DNA from: Tetrahymena elliotti 4EA
Taxonomy: Eukaryota > Ciliophora > Oligohymenophorea > Hymenostomatida > Tetrahymenidae
Direction: 5' to 3'
NCBI GenBank assembly: GCA_000231825.2
Contig: AFXF02001488.1
Span: forward strand, 186,001-250,000
Length of the DNA: 64,000 nt
Position 1 is the first letter of the stretch, and each line of letters begins with the position of its first letter. Below, piece after piece: positions 26,711 through 39,921 of the stretch. The notes under the pieces are model-generated. The model searched no databases, was not told where the DNA came from, and saw nothing but the letters and a program-made list of their open reading frames with translations. The translations under genes and the position numbers were made by a program.

Positions 26711-29623
26711 TATTTTAAATTTTGGCCGTATTCTACATCATTTTAATTATCAATATCTTTAAGTGGACTAATTTATGTATTCAATACTTCAAATTTACTT
26801 GCAGAAGACAGATTATGTGTTTATGCTTTTATATTCTATACAGTCATAGTGTAGTTTACGGCAGATTTTTTCAAAGGAGAATGATTTAACTTAGGTGATC
26901 TAATGTTATATGTCAAATTTACATTTTATTTTACTGGAGAGTTACATTCCTCTTGCTTTTAAGCAACTTTTTAACTTAAAAGATTTATTGATTAGGATAA
27001 TCTATTTGAATTAACTAAATTTGATGAGCTATTTTGTTAGCTCAGATTTTGGTTATTTTGCTTTTAATTTGATGTACCTACTTTGCTGTCTGTTTAAGAA
27101 ATTACAGAAGCTCTTTGAGGTGAATTAGCAGGCTTTACTTTAATTGTGCTAGCTCTTTTTATTTTTAAATCTTCCTAACTACTGATATTACCATCTGTTA
27201 TCAAAATATGATAATTATTTTCCTTTTGGGTGTCATTAGTCGATTTTGTAGATTATCCAATTAAGCTTTTATTGTTTGGGTTTTTTTCTTTATTTTTGCT
27301 TAATGATATTGATTTAGAAGAGTTTAAAATTGAAGATTTTTTGTTTTCAGGTGTTTAAATTGTTATGTTGTTAATGTTGCTTGTGTTTACAAAATTGTTG
27401 TTGTTATTATTATTCAAGAACGAACAGTTGCTGAGAGAAAGCTAATTTGTATTGTTTGATGTATTTTTTTAAATATTAAGACTTTAATTTAGTCCTGTAC
27501 TATTCTATAAAAAAGCATCTTTGATAAAAGTCTTATTAGATATTGTACTATTTTAAAGTTAAAGGGATTTATTCAACTGCTCACCTTAATTTTTAAAGGA
27601 AGGGGCCAAATTTTCAGATTACAATACTTCTTGGATTGGATCTAATGTATTAACTACTTTACCTGACTATTGAGGCGTTACATTTCTAGAAGTCTTATCA
27701 GCTGTATTTTTTATAGGAGTTTTTAATTTCATTCTTTCTTCTAAAGGAACTTTTACTCCATTACACATCTAATTTATTTAAAAAATTAAATTTATTTCTT
27801 ATTTAATATTTTCAAGCTTTTAGTTTGTTGCTTTGTGTGTGTGTGTGTATTTTTATAACATCTATTTAATGTATTTATTCATAGTGATATTTTTTTATTT
27901 TATCTAATTGAGAAATATTTTAAAACTTTTCATTTATTTTCATTATTGTTTATTGTTATTATTCATAAATTTCAAAAATTTTGTTTGTTTTCATATTGGA
28001 AAATTGGAGATTTTAAAGACATTTTTTTATTTTTTTAGATTAGAATAAATTTTAAGAAATTACTTTAAAGAATAATTTTTCAGAATTTTGATTAATCTTA
28101 GGTTTGAATGGAGAGTTAGAAAAACTATCTTTTAATCTTTAGTCTTCTCTTTATTTCTTTTCCTTCATTCTAGAGTAGAGTCTACTTACAACATTTTGCA
28201 TGTTCTATGGATCATAGTCATTTTTGAATGATGGAGACTAGTTTTAAATAAATTAAGAAACATTTTAAAAAATTGAATTTTCAATTCTAAATGTTTTAAA
28301 TTCATTGAATAAATTTTCTTAAATATTTAAATTGAAATTCACAATTTTTAGACTAAAAGCGTGTCTTGCCACTAATTTTGGCAATCATAAATTTATTATT
28401 AAAATTGATCATATTTTAACAATTGATGAAGGATTAACGGATACAATTGAAGGAATAAAATTTATTATGATTTTAGTAAATTTTCACAAAAATAAGTTGA
28501 TAGATAATTAATAAATTTGGAAAATTGATTTGTTTTAAAATGAAGAAGTATTTAAAGATAATTATTTTGTATTGTTATAAAATAATTTACTTTTTCTAGA
28601 ATGACTTAAGTAGAGCGGTTAATAACTGGATGAAACGTATGAACCTATTTCTAAACTATTTCTTTTTCTACTTGCTTTTATCTGATTTATGATACTTTCT
28701 TTTAATCCCAATCCTTCATGTCCTTGAGAAATTCATCCCAATTTTATTATTATCTATTTCTATTTTGCATTATTTTTATTGTATTTTCATTGATTTATGG
28801 ATGGAAACTTGGCATTGGCTCTTCTACTTTTGGATATAATCCTTTTGTTTTCATAATTGTTTCTTCATGGCGCTATTTAATTTCATCTAATCTTTTGTAA
28901 ATGGGTTTATATTCACCATTTTTTTATTTCTTACATATAATTGCTTAAGTCCTTGAGGAAAGAGCAGGAGATTTACTCTTGCTTTTACCAAAATTAGCAC
29001 TTTTGTTCAATATACTGCTTTAACATAGAGATATATTCCTACTATCATCATTACTAAATCTGGCTCCTTGCATTTTTTACTGCTCGGCTGTAATCCCCTA
29101 GTGCATTCTATTTATAACATTTTTCAAATCTACACTTGTAATTGGCTTAGATAATTCTTGGTCTGTTAATATTTATAACTAGTTATTCAGATCTTGATCT
29201 TTCATTACTCTTATTATGTTTTGCATTAAATCTGAAGTTTAGTCAACTAACCCTACCTTATTTTTTGTAAAATATAATCTCAAAAAACCACTTAAATACC
29301 ATTAAATTAACTTTAATAATTAATCAGCATCTCATTATAAAAAGATAACTGTGCTCATAAAATAAATTATTTTATTTTGTATTGTTTTGTTTTGATGAAT
29401 TTAAATTTAAAATTACATCAGGAATATTCTGGCTGTTTTATATAACTTATTTGTATCTTTAATCAATCATATCTTCCTCATTGTTTTAATAATCTCTTGA
29501 TCTATTTTCTCCGAAATCATCATTTTTCTTTCCCTTCTATTTATTATTTTGTTTCATCATTTAAGCTAGCTAATCCTAAACTTTTTTTAAATCTTCTGAC
29601 ATTGGAGGACCTGAGAAGCTCAT
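26560..29623 (-). CDS. F-x-P-x-I-N motif protein, 751 aa
   Basis: Exons in order: 29623-29417, 29256-28591, 28237-28064, 27768-26560; introns of 160, 353 and 295 nt, all phase 0, leave 752 codons. Three copies of an F-x-P-x-I-N motif (FHPQIN, FHPVIN, FKPKIN) occur near residues 220, 282 and 333. Each is followed by Asn/Ser and basic helices, and the second lies after a WDQKK helix. I recall similar motif pairs in many ciliate coiled-coil, possibly cytoskeletal, proteins. The C-terminal 400 residues are Ser/Asn/Gln-rich and disordered. There is no membrane segment. The last exon could be taken for a separate gene because it begins with ATG, but that ATG directly follows an AAATTAG acceptor and the phase fits. 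Function is unknown. Confidence 0.75.
27834..27848 (+). repeat. (TG)n microsatellite
   Basis: A run of seven TG units inside the third intron (27769-28063) of the 751-aa gene; short and probably neutral. Confidence 0.8.
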
Positions 29624-30244
29624 TTTATGACAGGCAAAGTAAAAATGCTGTAAGGTAGTTCTAAAGATATTTACAATAATTAACTAGCAATAACTTAAGC
29701 TAAAATATTAATTGTTATTATTTGTATGCTTGTAATTAAAAACAAAAAAGAATATAAATTAATGAGCTATTAATTTCTTTCAATTAAAAATCTTTAAATA
29801 CTCTAAATCGTTTGTTTGTTTGTTTGTTTTATGTTCAAAAAATTTCCTTACTTTAATTAAATTAACCATTTATTTGAGGATGCTCTTATATTGACTACCA
29901 TTCGCCTTTTAACATGCTTTAAAACTTGTTCTCTCATACTACTAAAATTTTTATTTTTAATTTTTATTATTCCTGTAAAATTATCTTTTTTTTAATAAAC
30001 TGAAAATTCAAAATAAAAAATATTTTAATGAATTGAAAATTCCAAATAAAATCTATTTTATATTTATTAAATAAAAATTTAGTTTAATTAAGACAAACAC
30101 AATTTTTGAAGATAATTTATCAGTTCTATTTTAATAAAACAATTTTTAATAATGTTAACTTTGTTAGTAGATTTATAAATACAATATATATTTTTTATAA
30201 TAAGAGTTTTTTAATATTTTAATTATTTTTTAAATTGAATTGAA
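29624..30244. other. Intergenic region with a TTTG repeat
   Basis: About 620 bp between two - strand genes. It includes a short (TTTG)n tract at 29811-29829. No gene was seen; it should contain the promoter of the 751-aa gene and the 3' end of the multi-pass protein gene. Confidence 0.55.
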
Positions 30245-31837
30245 TCACATGTATTACAATTACTAAAACTAATGCTCTATAAGGTCTTCATAATAATCCT
30301 AATTAACATCTTCATATAAATCGTAAAGAATTTGAGCAGACTAGAATATCATATATGGAGATACATTTTTAATAAAAGAATTGACACTTAATATATGAGC
30401 TAAATCTTTATCAACTTTTGAATATGGATAAAGATAATTTCTTTTGATTTATGTTCTAATTTCATCAGAAATAGGACTAAATAAATATCCTTTTAACATT
30501 CTTTTATAATAAATATTTAAATAGTTTCTTTTGGCAACATTGAATGAAAGAATCTTTGATTAAATTTATGAGTCTAAATAATAAAAATGTGTTAATATTT
30601 CTTCAGAAAAATCTTATATATATAAAATTTCATTCTACATAATGAATTTCTTATTTTATTTCCTATAATTGTTGTATATTTCAATAAAGGTCAATATTTC
30701 ATTTTTATATTATTGTTTATCTTCTTTTTTTAATAAAACTTCTTATATAGCGATTTCATTATTATTTTATTGGTAGAACTTAACTAAAACTAAATTGAAT
30801 TTACTTCTTTTCAATTTTTCATTAACTTTACTTATTTGATCATATTAGAGTATTTTAAACACTCTTTCTCTAAATAGGCTATTATAAAAAGGTTTGAATT
30901 CAGAAATGAAATAAATCAGACTCATTAAAAATGTTGCATAAGTGAAACCATTTTTGAGCATATTTCCTGAAAGTAACTGCTCACTAAAAATATAGCTGCT
31001 ATTAAAACATATTATAAGCAGTACTCTAAATAACTAACTAAAATAGCAATATATACTATAAAAATGTGAAACTCGAGATACTTTACTATCCTTTCTTATT
31101 TATCTTTAAAAGCTATATTTATTTAAAAAAACTGTTGTGCAAATAAAGACCAAAAGCTAATCAGCAGGTCTACTGTGCTTCCAAAATAATTTGGGGTATT
31201 TAGTTATCATATAGAAAACAATATTGAAAAAAATTATCAAGAATTAGTAGTATCCCAAATTTATTTCAAAGCAATCTTCATAAAATGTCAAAGTACAGAG
31301 AGTGATGTAAAACGTAACTGTAGAACAAAAATACTTAAAGGCATAATAAAATTTTTGTTTTATTGTGATTTACCATTAGTAATTAATTGAAAGAATAGAG
31401 CTATAACTGAAAAACAGAGTCAAAAACAACATAAAATTTACGATAGCCATTATTTATGTATAATGAAGTTCATTATCATCATTATTTAGCATAGGTAAGC
31501 AAAAGAAAAAAATAAACTCTAAAAGCACTTAGGGAGCTAATCTTGAAGGAATTTTTAGAATTAAAGAACCTTATACACTTTCAAAAAAGGCATCTACTAC
31601 AAAAATATAAGCAAAACCTATTTAAAAAATATCGCATATCCAAAAGATCATTTTCTTCCAACTACTAAGCATAAAAAGAAGAGTGACAAACTTATCTATT
31701 CCAAAGATCACGAAAAACGTAATGAAATATGCTAACTCTTATCTTTCTCTATAAAGCAAGACAACTACTATAATGCTATATATGTTTGTAAGATAGTAGA
31801 AGAATGAAATCCAAAATAAAGGCTTATCTTCATACAT
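30245..31837 (-). CDS. Multi-pass membrane protein of unknown function, 530 aa
   Basis: A single uninterrupted frame of 531 codons with TGA stop, the longest intronless gene here. The N-terminal 330 residues contain roughly eight or nine hydrophobic, Phe/Ile/Tyr-rich stretches separated by short polar loops, beginning almost at residue 9. The remaining 200 residues are hydrophilic, with Gln/Asn/Lys-rich charged segments and probably cytosolic. No transporter, channel or enzyme signature was recognised. Ciliate genomes hold many such membrane proteins. The chosen ATG is the first in frame near the N-terminal hydrophobic segment. Confidence 0.82.
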
Positions 31838-32922
31838 TTTCTTGATCTTTTTTTAACTTTACAAATTTTAAAAATCTTTAGTTCTTTAATTAATACAAAA
31901 TATTTACCTAAATTCAATTGAATTTTTTTACTTTCATAAATAAGAAATATAAATATTCTAATATTTTCTGATAATTTTTAATTTAAGTGGCTCCCTCAAA
32001 ATTTGTTAATGTAAATGATTCTCAGAGATAAGAAATACCATTTAATAAATAGTATAAATAGTAATCAATATATTTTTAATACCTTAAATTTTGTAAATTA
32101 AAATTCATTTTAAAAAATTATTTCATTGTTTTTTATTTTCAATAAAAAATTAAATGTTAAATGAATACTTCAAATAAATAAACATAATATTTTCATTTTT
32201 CAGATTTTTAGAAATTTTAAAAGAAAATCTTAATTTAATTTTAGTTCTTATAATTTAAAAATAAACGAAAAATTATTTGTTTCGGAATCTAAAAATAACA
32301 GATAAATTATTTGTTTATTTCTAAAAAATTGATGAAATGCTAGATTATTTTGTGTAATTTTTAATGGCTTTTAGAATGGAATTAATTACTCATTTTGAAT
32401 TAAATAGATATCTATTTTAAATTTTTGTTTACAAAATTAACATTTTATGAGATAATAAAACAATTCTACTATTAGTATCACTTGTTAATTTAGCTTTGAA
32501 AAACATTTAAATTAATCAGTTGATAATTAAGTTTTTTTATGAAACCTTAATAGGTATGATATCTTTTAAATAAGACATTTTACCTAAAGTTTCACTTTGA
32601 AAATTTGTATTTGGAAAAATATTAAAATAAATTGTAAAAAAACTAAACAAATAAATATCTTATTTAATGTGCTTTTGTGAAGAAGAGAAAATAAAAAATT
32701 AAGGAAATATTATCCTAAATTAAAACTTAAGTTTTTTATTATTGGAAATACTGAAAAGATAGAGGCCAGTGATAATTAAATAAATAGGAAATTAGCATGA
32801 CTAAAATCTGATAAATACTCATATTATTTCTAAAAAAAATAAAAAGATTAAAAATAAGATTTCAAGTAAAAAATATTTGCTAAAACAAATAACAACTATT
32901 ATGCTTATAAATTACTAATTAA
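31838..32922. other. Divergent intergenic region
   Basis: About 1.1 kb of A+T-rich DNA between the multi-pass membrane protein gene (- strand) and the decayed transporter (+ strand). No coding frame or RNA gene was seen. Confidence 0.55.
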
Positions 32923-35900
32923 ATGAATAAATTTGAAATAGGATTAACTTTGGTTATTCTTTTAGGTGGAATGGTCAATTCGTTATCAAGAAGCTCTATC
33001 AATTCATTTTTTCCAATATAAGCTAGCTACTTAGGAATAAGCGGATTCATAGATTTAATTAATTATGAGTTACAACAATCTTGAATTTTAAACCATCAAA
33101 AATATTAATTTAAAGTAGTTAATTTTGGATTTTAATACTTCTTTTTATCATTAATACCTGAGTGCAATCTTAAATTATGAATCTAATTTAAATTGACCAA
33201 GCAAACAAACAATCAATCATTAATTAATTAATTTTATTTCAGTATTTGAAAGTATCTTTTTATTGGTAAAACTAAGTCTTCTTACAATATGATGTTTCCC
33301 TATTCTGAAAAAATTAGCTTATGTTACTCCATTTTACAAATTTCCAATCTGAAATGACTACCAATAAATTTAACATTCCAAAGTGAGTGAGTAAATATTT
33401 TTTTCTTTTTACTTTTCAGCCAAAAATGAAATAATTTATCTTACTAATATAAAGTAGATTTTAATAATAGGGATAATTTTATCTTTACTTACTCTCTCAA
33501 AAAAAAAAAATTTTATTCAGATGTTAATAGACTGAAATTTAATTTATTTTTCCTAATTTATTTATACTTTTTCTTAATAAGCCTTACCATATTACTTTAT
33601 CTTTAAAACAACATGCAAAAACATTTTAAAATGTTTTTAATAATCATTTTATTGATTTATTTTTTCCTCAGCAATTTCAAAAATTGATAATTTAAAAAAA
33701 TTTAATTATTTATAGTATATTTAATACACATAAGTATTTATTTCTTTTAGAAATCAAAAAAGGTAAATTTATTTACCTCAGCTTTAACAAAATTCTTAAA
33801 TTTCCATAATTAATTAGTTTTACTGCATATAGATTTTTACTATATTTTTTTTCATTCGTTTTACTTATTCCATTTTCAAAATACAAATGTAAAATTTTTA
33901 AAAATATTTAGGGTAAAAGCATGTTTAATATTCCATCAGTGACATTCTTGTAAGAGAAAAACAACTTATCAGAGGAATAAAAAGGATAAATAAAAAAACA
34001 TTTTTTGATGGTCAATATACTTGGAAAAATGTAAGCATTTCTTGAAACAGGAAATATGATTGGACCTATTATTGGTGGAATTTTATTCAAATAAGGAGGT
34101 TCCTTACCTGTTTTCTTACCTATTTGCTTCATATAATTACTTATACTTTCTTCTTTTGCTTATTGTTCAAAATATTTAGATTAAAAACTCTAAGCTACAA
34201 TTTAATCTTCAACAACTTTACCAGAAATAGTTTCCTAAAGACATAATTTGGAAGAATTTATTGCAAATAACATCATTTAAAATAGCAATTCAATTAAACT
34301 CACTACAAATAATAAAGTTAAATAATCTGATAATGAAGATTTATCTTGTAAAGATTTACCAAATGGTTCTTCTTCTATAAAGAATAATAACTGTTTAGCG
34401 TAAAAGAAACTTAAAATAATAAAAAGGAAATTAGTATGATCAAGATAAATATGAAAATTAAAATATTTTTAACAGGGATTGTATTATTTTTACCATTATT
34501 TTCTTATGTTTTGTTTTATTGATCCATCATTAAGTCTATTTTTGGAAGACTAGTTTTGGATTAAATGAAATTCAGTATGGCTACTTTTTTTTCTAATTCC
34601 TTTTCTTTTATTCTTTCAACTTCAATTTTTTCATAATGGGTGAATAAAAATGCTATTTAAAGTAGAACAACATCAGTTATTCGTTTAATTCTAAAAGGTA
34701 TAGTCTTCATTATGTATGGACCTGATAGATTTTTGGGAATTACTTGATAGATAGCTATATCCATAATATGCTCTATGTTCATTGGGTTTTCAATAGTTAA
34801 TATTCATTATAAGTAGAGAGTTAGTTGAAATATAACAAAGGATAGCAACTTTACATTATGTCTATATTGTATAACATGTATTAAGATATTGGTTGTTCCA
34901 GTGGGCCTTTAATAGGAGGAGTTATGACAAATTATCTTGATTTTCCTAGAGCAAGCTCTATAATTGGCTTGATTAACTTAGGTTACATTGTCTTATATTT
35001 ACTATTCTTCAAAATACCTCTTCTTTCAACAGTTTTTTCTTAAAAAGCAAACCAAGAAAAATTAAAATAAGATTAAGCTATTCCTACATTTATTTAGTGG
35101 AATCTAAAATATCCAACAAAACAAGCAAGATATTTCGTTATTAGTTGATGATAAAAAAATTAAAATTCCTTAAAATGAATAAAAATTCTTTAGATATAAT
35201 AATTAAAAAATTGAAACATAATTACAAGTTAATACATGTGTAAATATTAATAGTTATGAAGAATAATAATTAAATAGTATGAGATTTAAAGATTCTATTT
35301 AATGATGGTCTTAAAAATTTATCTAATTGTATTAAATAGATGATTTGGGGCCATCTATTTCTGACAGAATTTATAATAATATTAGCCATAACCAATTCAA
35401 CAAAATATCAGAAAAATAAGATAATTCAACAAATATTTTTGAAAAAATGAAAGTTGTTGTAGTACCTTAATCTAACTCAGAAAGAAATCTCGAACACAAT
35501 AGTGAAGAAAACTTCTCTCCAATTTAACTTTTTAGAAAATCAAATAGAATAAAAAGGAAAAAATTCTGTTTAATTAAAGGAAATGCTAATTTCATAAGAA
35601 ATAATAATATTAATCAAATCTCATAACGATCTAAATAAAATACTGAATATAAAAATTATATTATCAATAGTAATTTAAACATTATCAATGATTTATAAAG
35701 CTCCAGAAAATCTCTTGAAAAACTAGATTGCATAACAAATAACAGCACTACTCTAAGATTTGAAAATATTTCTTAAACAAACCAATACATTTCACAGTAA
35801 AATATTCTAGATGAAGCCTTGTCGCCTACAATTAAATAATACTAAAGTAATTTTTTATCTCCTGTTAAATCAAGCAGGAGAAAAAAAATAAGAAACTAAA

Positions 35901-36307
35901 CATTAAGATTTGAACTAAATGACACTATTTTAAATATTAGTCTAACAAAATCAAAATAATTAAATAAATCTAGATTGTCAAATCAATCACATCATTCAAT
36001 ATAATTTTATTTTTATAATAATAAGCTTTTTTTTTGTTTCAAAATTGATTAAAACTAATTTTATTTTGAAAATATATTACAAGAACAGAGGAATCTAATT
36101 TAAAGAATTTTATTCTAATAAACTAGTGAGGTTTTTTAATTTTGTAAAAAGAATTTCTATTTCATTGTTTTCAAGTCACTTAAAATTAACATTTTCTATT
36201 CTTACTCATTTAGACTTTTAAAAAGTTAGTTAATTATTTAGGTAAAATAGTCAAATATATTATTAATCATAATAAATATACAGTTTTTCATCAAAAATAT
36301 ATATTGA
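32923..36307 (+). pseudogene. Decayed major facilitator superfamily transporter
   Basis: Transporter fragments occur in order but in different frames. At 32923 there is an ATG and a first hydrophobic helix ending FFPIQASYLGIS, resembling the first loop of ciliate MFS proteins, and then TGA. At about 33910-34440 a fragment contains GNMIGPIIGGILF, a typical motif of a later helix. Around 34510-34760 helices are visible only by switching frames, and 34850-35140 reads YQDIGCSSGPLIGGV, a C-terminal-half helix. A 300-residue Ser/Asn-rich cytosolic tail follows, broken by a frameshift near 35140 and a TGA near 35303. Introns could explain some breaks, but not all frames can be joined with GT-AG sites in phase. 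The end coordinate is the last TGA of the tail frame and is approximate. Confidence 0.7.
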
Positions 36308-36885
36308 TAGACAAAAAAAATCATTTTTTAGTTTAATTAAGATAAAAGAAATGTTTTTTAAATTTACAAGAAGCAAAAAAATTTATTTCAAATTAGTATA
36401 CAAACATTTAAAGAAGCAATTTACAGTTTTTAATAAAAAGTTATGCAAGATTTTGTTTTTCATTTTTAAAAAAATTAAGTTTGGATTAAACGAAGAATTT
36501 TTGGAGAAAGAAAAAAAAAATAATTTTTTATATTATTTTTATTTAAAAAAGATAATTGAATAAAAGAAGAATTAATTAAAGTTATACTTTCGAATGAAAT
36601 AAAACTTCTTTTTTAAAAATTTATATAATTACTAGAAATAAAATATGTTTATTATTGAAAGGTAAAAAGTAAATAATTTTTAGCTGAATTGCAAGAAAGA
36701 TGTGTATAAATGAATGAATTTACACAAAATAAAATACTATTTAATTTTTTAAAAGGGTGATTTTAAGATTTAATTTTAAATTTATTTGAAATAATTTTTT
36801 GATGAGAATGTTTATTTAAAGGCTCTACTATTTTATTAGTATTAACTAAGGAAAAAATATTTGGTCAAGTAAAATAAGTTAGTCA
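36308..36885. other. Intergenic A+T-rich region
   Basis: Holds an open frame at 36351-36563 composed mainly of Lys, Phe, Asn and Ile. This is what random A+T-rich DNA gives when only TGA stops translation, so I do not call it a gene. Nothing else was seen. Confidence 0.55.
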
Positions 36886-38589
36886 TCAGATTGTATTTGA
36901 AATATGTGTTATTCTTCTTTTCCCTTCCAAATAATCTATTTACTCTTCATATGTTTTAGGGTAAACTTATTTTAGTTCCTTTTTAGAGAACATTGTTATG
37001 TGCACTTCAGATGTTTTATATATTTTATTCTTTTCTTCACATGGCTCAATTTTTGTTATTACAACCTTTTATCATTTATTAGTTATTTTAAATTTTTTAG
37101 AAGCAAATATATTTATTTACTTTAACATGTGCTAAGTGTTTTTCTGTGTAAGTTATATATGCATGATAGTTCACTAAGCTGCCAACGTCAACGCCAGTTA
37201 AAAAAGAGACATCATCAATATGGAAAAGGTCAGGTTCCTTATTGAATAAATTTTATAAGTTATAGAATATTTTAAAATCCAATTACTTCTCCAGAAAATA
37301 AATAAACAGCTGAGAATGCTGAGTCATATGCTTCTCTTAAAACAACTCCTCCAAATACTTTCATGTATATATTTTTATCTTGATGATGCATGACAATTTA
37401 TTTAGATGTTTATGTATGTTTTATTCTAGTGAAACTTTTAGGAGATTGGGATGTTAATTGCCATAATTTATGTAATAGAATAGATTCTTCAGCTGTGGGA
37501 GGGTTCTTTATCAAATTATTATTTTTTTATTTTAGTCTTTCTTACTGATGTTATTTACCCATCTCCCATCTGAGTTAACACTTTTCAAAATCTTCATCTT
37601 TCTGTAAAAAAAAAAATAAGATATGTATTTGAGCTTAAATAAGAATTTACATCAAATTCTAGTGAGGGAAGTTAATAGTTTGATTTACTGAGATTTCCTT
37701 TAGCAACCATCAAAAAGAAAGCAGATGCATAAAGATCCCATTTATCTTTTTCATTTTTAGCATTTTTTTTAAGGCCGAATATTTCTACTCTAACTTCTAG
37801 CGAAGTACTTCCAACCCAAGTGGGATATCCTTATACATATAAATCTTCATTTATTGGTATATTTTTGAAGAATCTAACATTGTCTAAACATCCTGTAACT
37901 ATATTAGTTGGAGTTTGACCTGTTTCAGGGCTATATGTGTGTCTTTTTGTTGATAAAAGTAAAATTAGGTTTCCTTCTAAGAAAGATTTATTGTTAAAAG
38001 AATTGTAAATAATGCATCAGAATTTATGCTAATTTGGGATATGATATCACATTTAAAATTTGGTATTTTTTTAATAAATTTAGATTTGAATTAAAATATT
38101 CTATCATTTTTCTTTCTTTAAAATAATGATTTAATTGTAATTATAACAATTTTTGTTTTACCTAAATGAAACTATTCCAGCACAGTAGTCCATAAGTTCA
38201 AGCAGTTTTCCCGTTCTCATAGTTTTTCCATCAATATTAGAGAATCTAAACTATAAGGATTCATTTGTTGAGAAGGGCATATGCAAATAAAACCAACCAT
38301 GCTTTGGTGATCTAGCATTAGTTTTCTTAGGTTCAAGTAGATTTGTCTTATAAAGATAAATCTTAGATGTATTAAGTGTTTAGGCAGCGTAATCACTTAA
38401 TCTAATTTACTCAGTTTCTACAAAGAGTTCAGTATTTTATAAGTTGACAATCATCATAGATTTAGTGTGCTTAATTAAACTCATCTACTTCTTGAAGTAT
38501 AACAAAAGAGTAGAATTGTCATTAACATGTTCTTCTTCGTTGAGCTAGTTTGAGATAATTTATTTGCTTATATCTGAGATTCTTTCCAT
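36886..38589 (-). CDS. ACOT9-like acyl-CoA thioesterase (double hotdog), 439 aa
   Basis: Exons in order: 38589-38162, 37930-37651, 37601-37287, 37237-37121, 37065-36886; four introns leave exactly 440 codons. The protein has two hotdog-like halves. The first (about residues 95-235) contains MRTGKLLELMDYCAG, then TGCLDNVRFF and GYPTWVGSTSLEVRVEI. The second (about 310-435) contains KVFGGVVLREAYDSAF, IDDVSFLTGVDVGSLV and a final VYPKTYEEQIDYLEG segment. These match the layout of mammalian ACOT9/10 and related enzymes, which hydrolyse acyl-CoA to free acid and CoA, usually in mitochondria. The N terminus up to residue 70 is not an obvious targeting peptide; an upstream exon is possible. The acceptor of intron 1 (37930/37931) was chosen because it is the only one that keeps the conserved region in frame. 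Confidence 0.88.
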
Positions 38590-39921
38590 TTTTGTGTTAT
38601 TCCTACTTAAAGTTTTTGATTATAAAATTAATTTTAGAAGTAAATTATTATCAAAAATGTTGTTTTACTTACTTTTATTTTGATATTTAAAGTATTTGTG
38701 ACTAAAATATTCATAGTAAGAATACCCATTAAATTAATAAATAATGATTCAAAGAATAATTACAGAAAAAAAGAAATTTAAACTTTTAATAATAATATCT
38801 TAACACATTTGATAAATCAGATACTTTATTATTAAGGGAATAGTAGAATTACTAATATGACGCAATTTATCAACATTAACAACTACAGATAATTATTTTT
38901 CAGAATACTCTTCATAAAAAAATATAAATAATCAGTAAATAGCATCATTACAAACTAAAAGTTTTTCAAGATAATTTTATGAAATTTCATTAATTCGTCA
39001 ATTGACTAAAAAATATCACTTTTGATTTCATTCATTAAATGTGTTTAATATCTGTGAGTAATATGACCTAGTAATTATAAAATGACTCAATTTGATTTTA
39101 TCTTTTTTTCTATTATTTTTAGTTACTATCAATTTTATTTTTAATTATCACATAATAACCCAAATCAAATGGTTTGAATATATTTTTTAATAATCAGAAA
39201 TTTTAAAACCCTTCTATCAATTATTCAAAAAACACAATAAATTAATTCTAAAACTTACATTAATGTTTCCTATCTGAAACACCCTTATTATATTAAGTAA
39301 ATTTTAATTAAAATTGAATAATTACTGTTAAACTATTTGCACTTATTCAACAAATATTTTTTTTATTAAACTTTTTTTTAAATTCTGAAATACCTCACTC
39401 CCTTGATTATTTCTATTAAGAGAGCATATTTTTGATAATATGCGATTTAAATTAATTTTGAAAAAATATCTCAAAACTATCAAATTTGGTTGATTGGTAT
39501 AAAATTTAGACATAATTAGGCATTTAGACACACACTATTTGACTAGTTTTTTATTGGTAAATTTAGCCAATCAGATAGAAGATATAAGAAAATTAATCAG
39601 TAGGGCAATAAATTATTTTTTGAAGAATTCTAATATATTTTCTAAATTTTTAAATATTAATAAACTTTTTGTTTCAATAATTTAAAAAAATTAATTTAAG
39701 TGGCTTAAATATTCTAATTGCTTGATCAGAAATTTTTAAAATTCATTTTATTATTGATTTTAGAAGATATCTAAAATTTGGTTGAAGGTTTTGGAGATAT
39801 TAGCAAGATATAAATTTTGTTTAGATTAATTTGATTATCAGTTTTGTAATAAGAATTTTAACTAAAAATTTAATAAAGCATAATAAATAGATAGATAGAT
39901 ATAATCAAATCTAAATTAGGG
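38590..39921. other. Divergent intergenic region
   Basis: About 1.3 kb between the thioesterase and NTAQ1 genes, both of whose promoters should lie here. A short GATA-type repeat (about 39886-39901) lies 20 bp before the NTAQ1 start. No other feature was recognised. Confidence 0.55.

Noticed and set aside
27766..27768. ATG at 27768 as the start of a separate 402-aa gene
   Set aside because: It directly follows a splice acceptor-like AAATTAG, and joining it to the upstream exons is in phase and continues the same style of protein.
36351..36563. Open frame starting MFFKFTRSKK
   Set aside because: Lys/Phe/Asn/Ile composition is what A+T-rich non-coding DNA gives; no conserved feature, and with TGA as sole stop such frames are frequent by chance.
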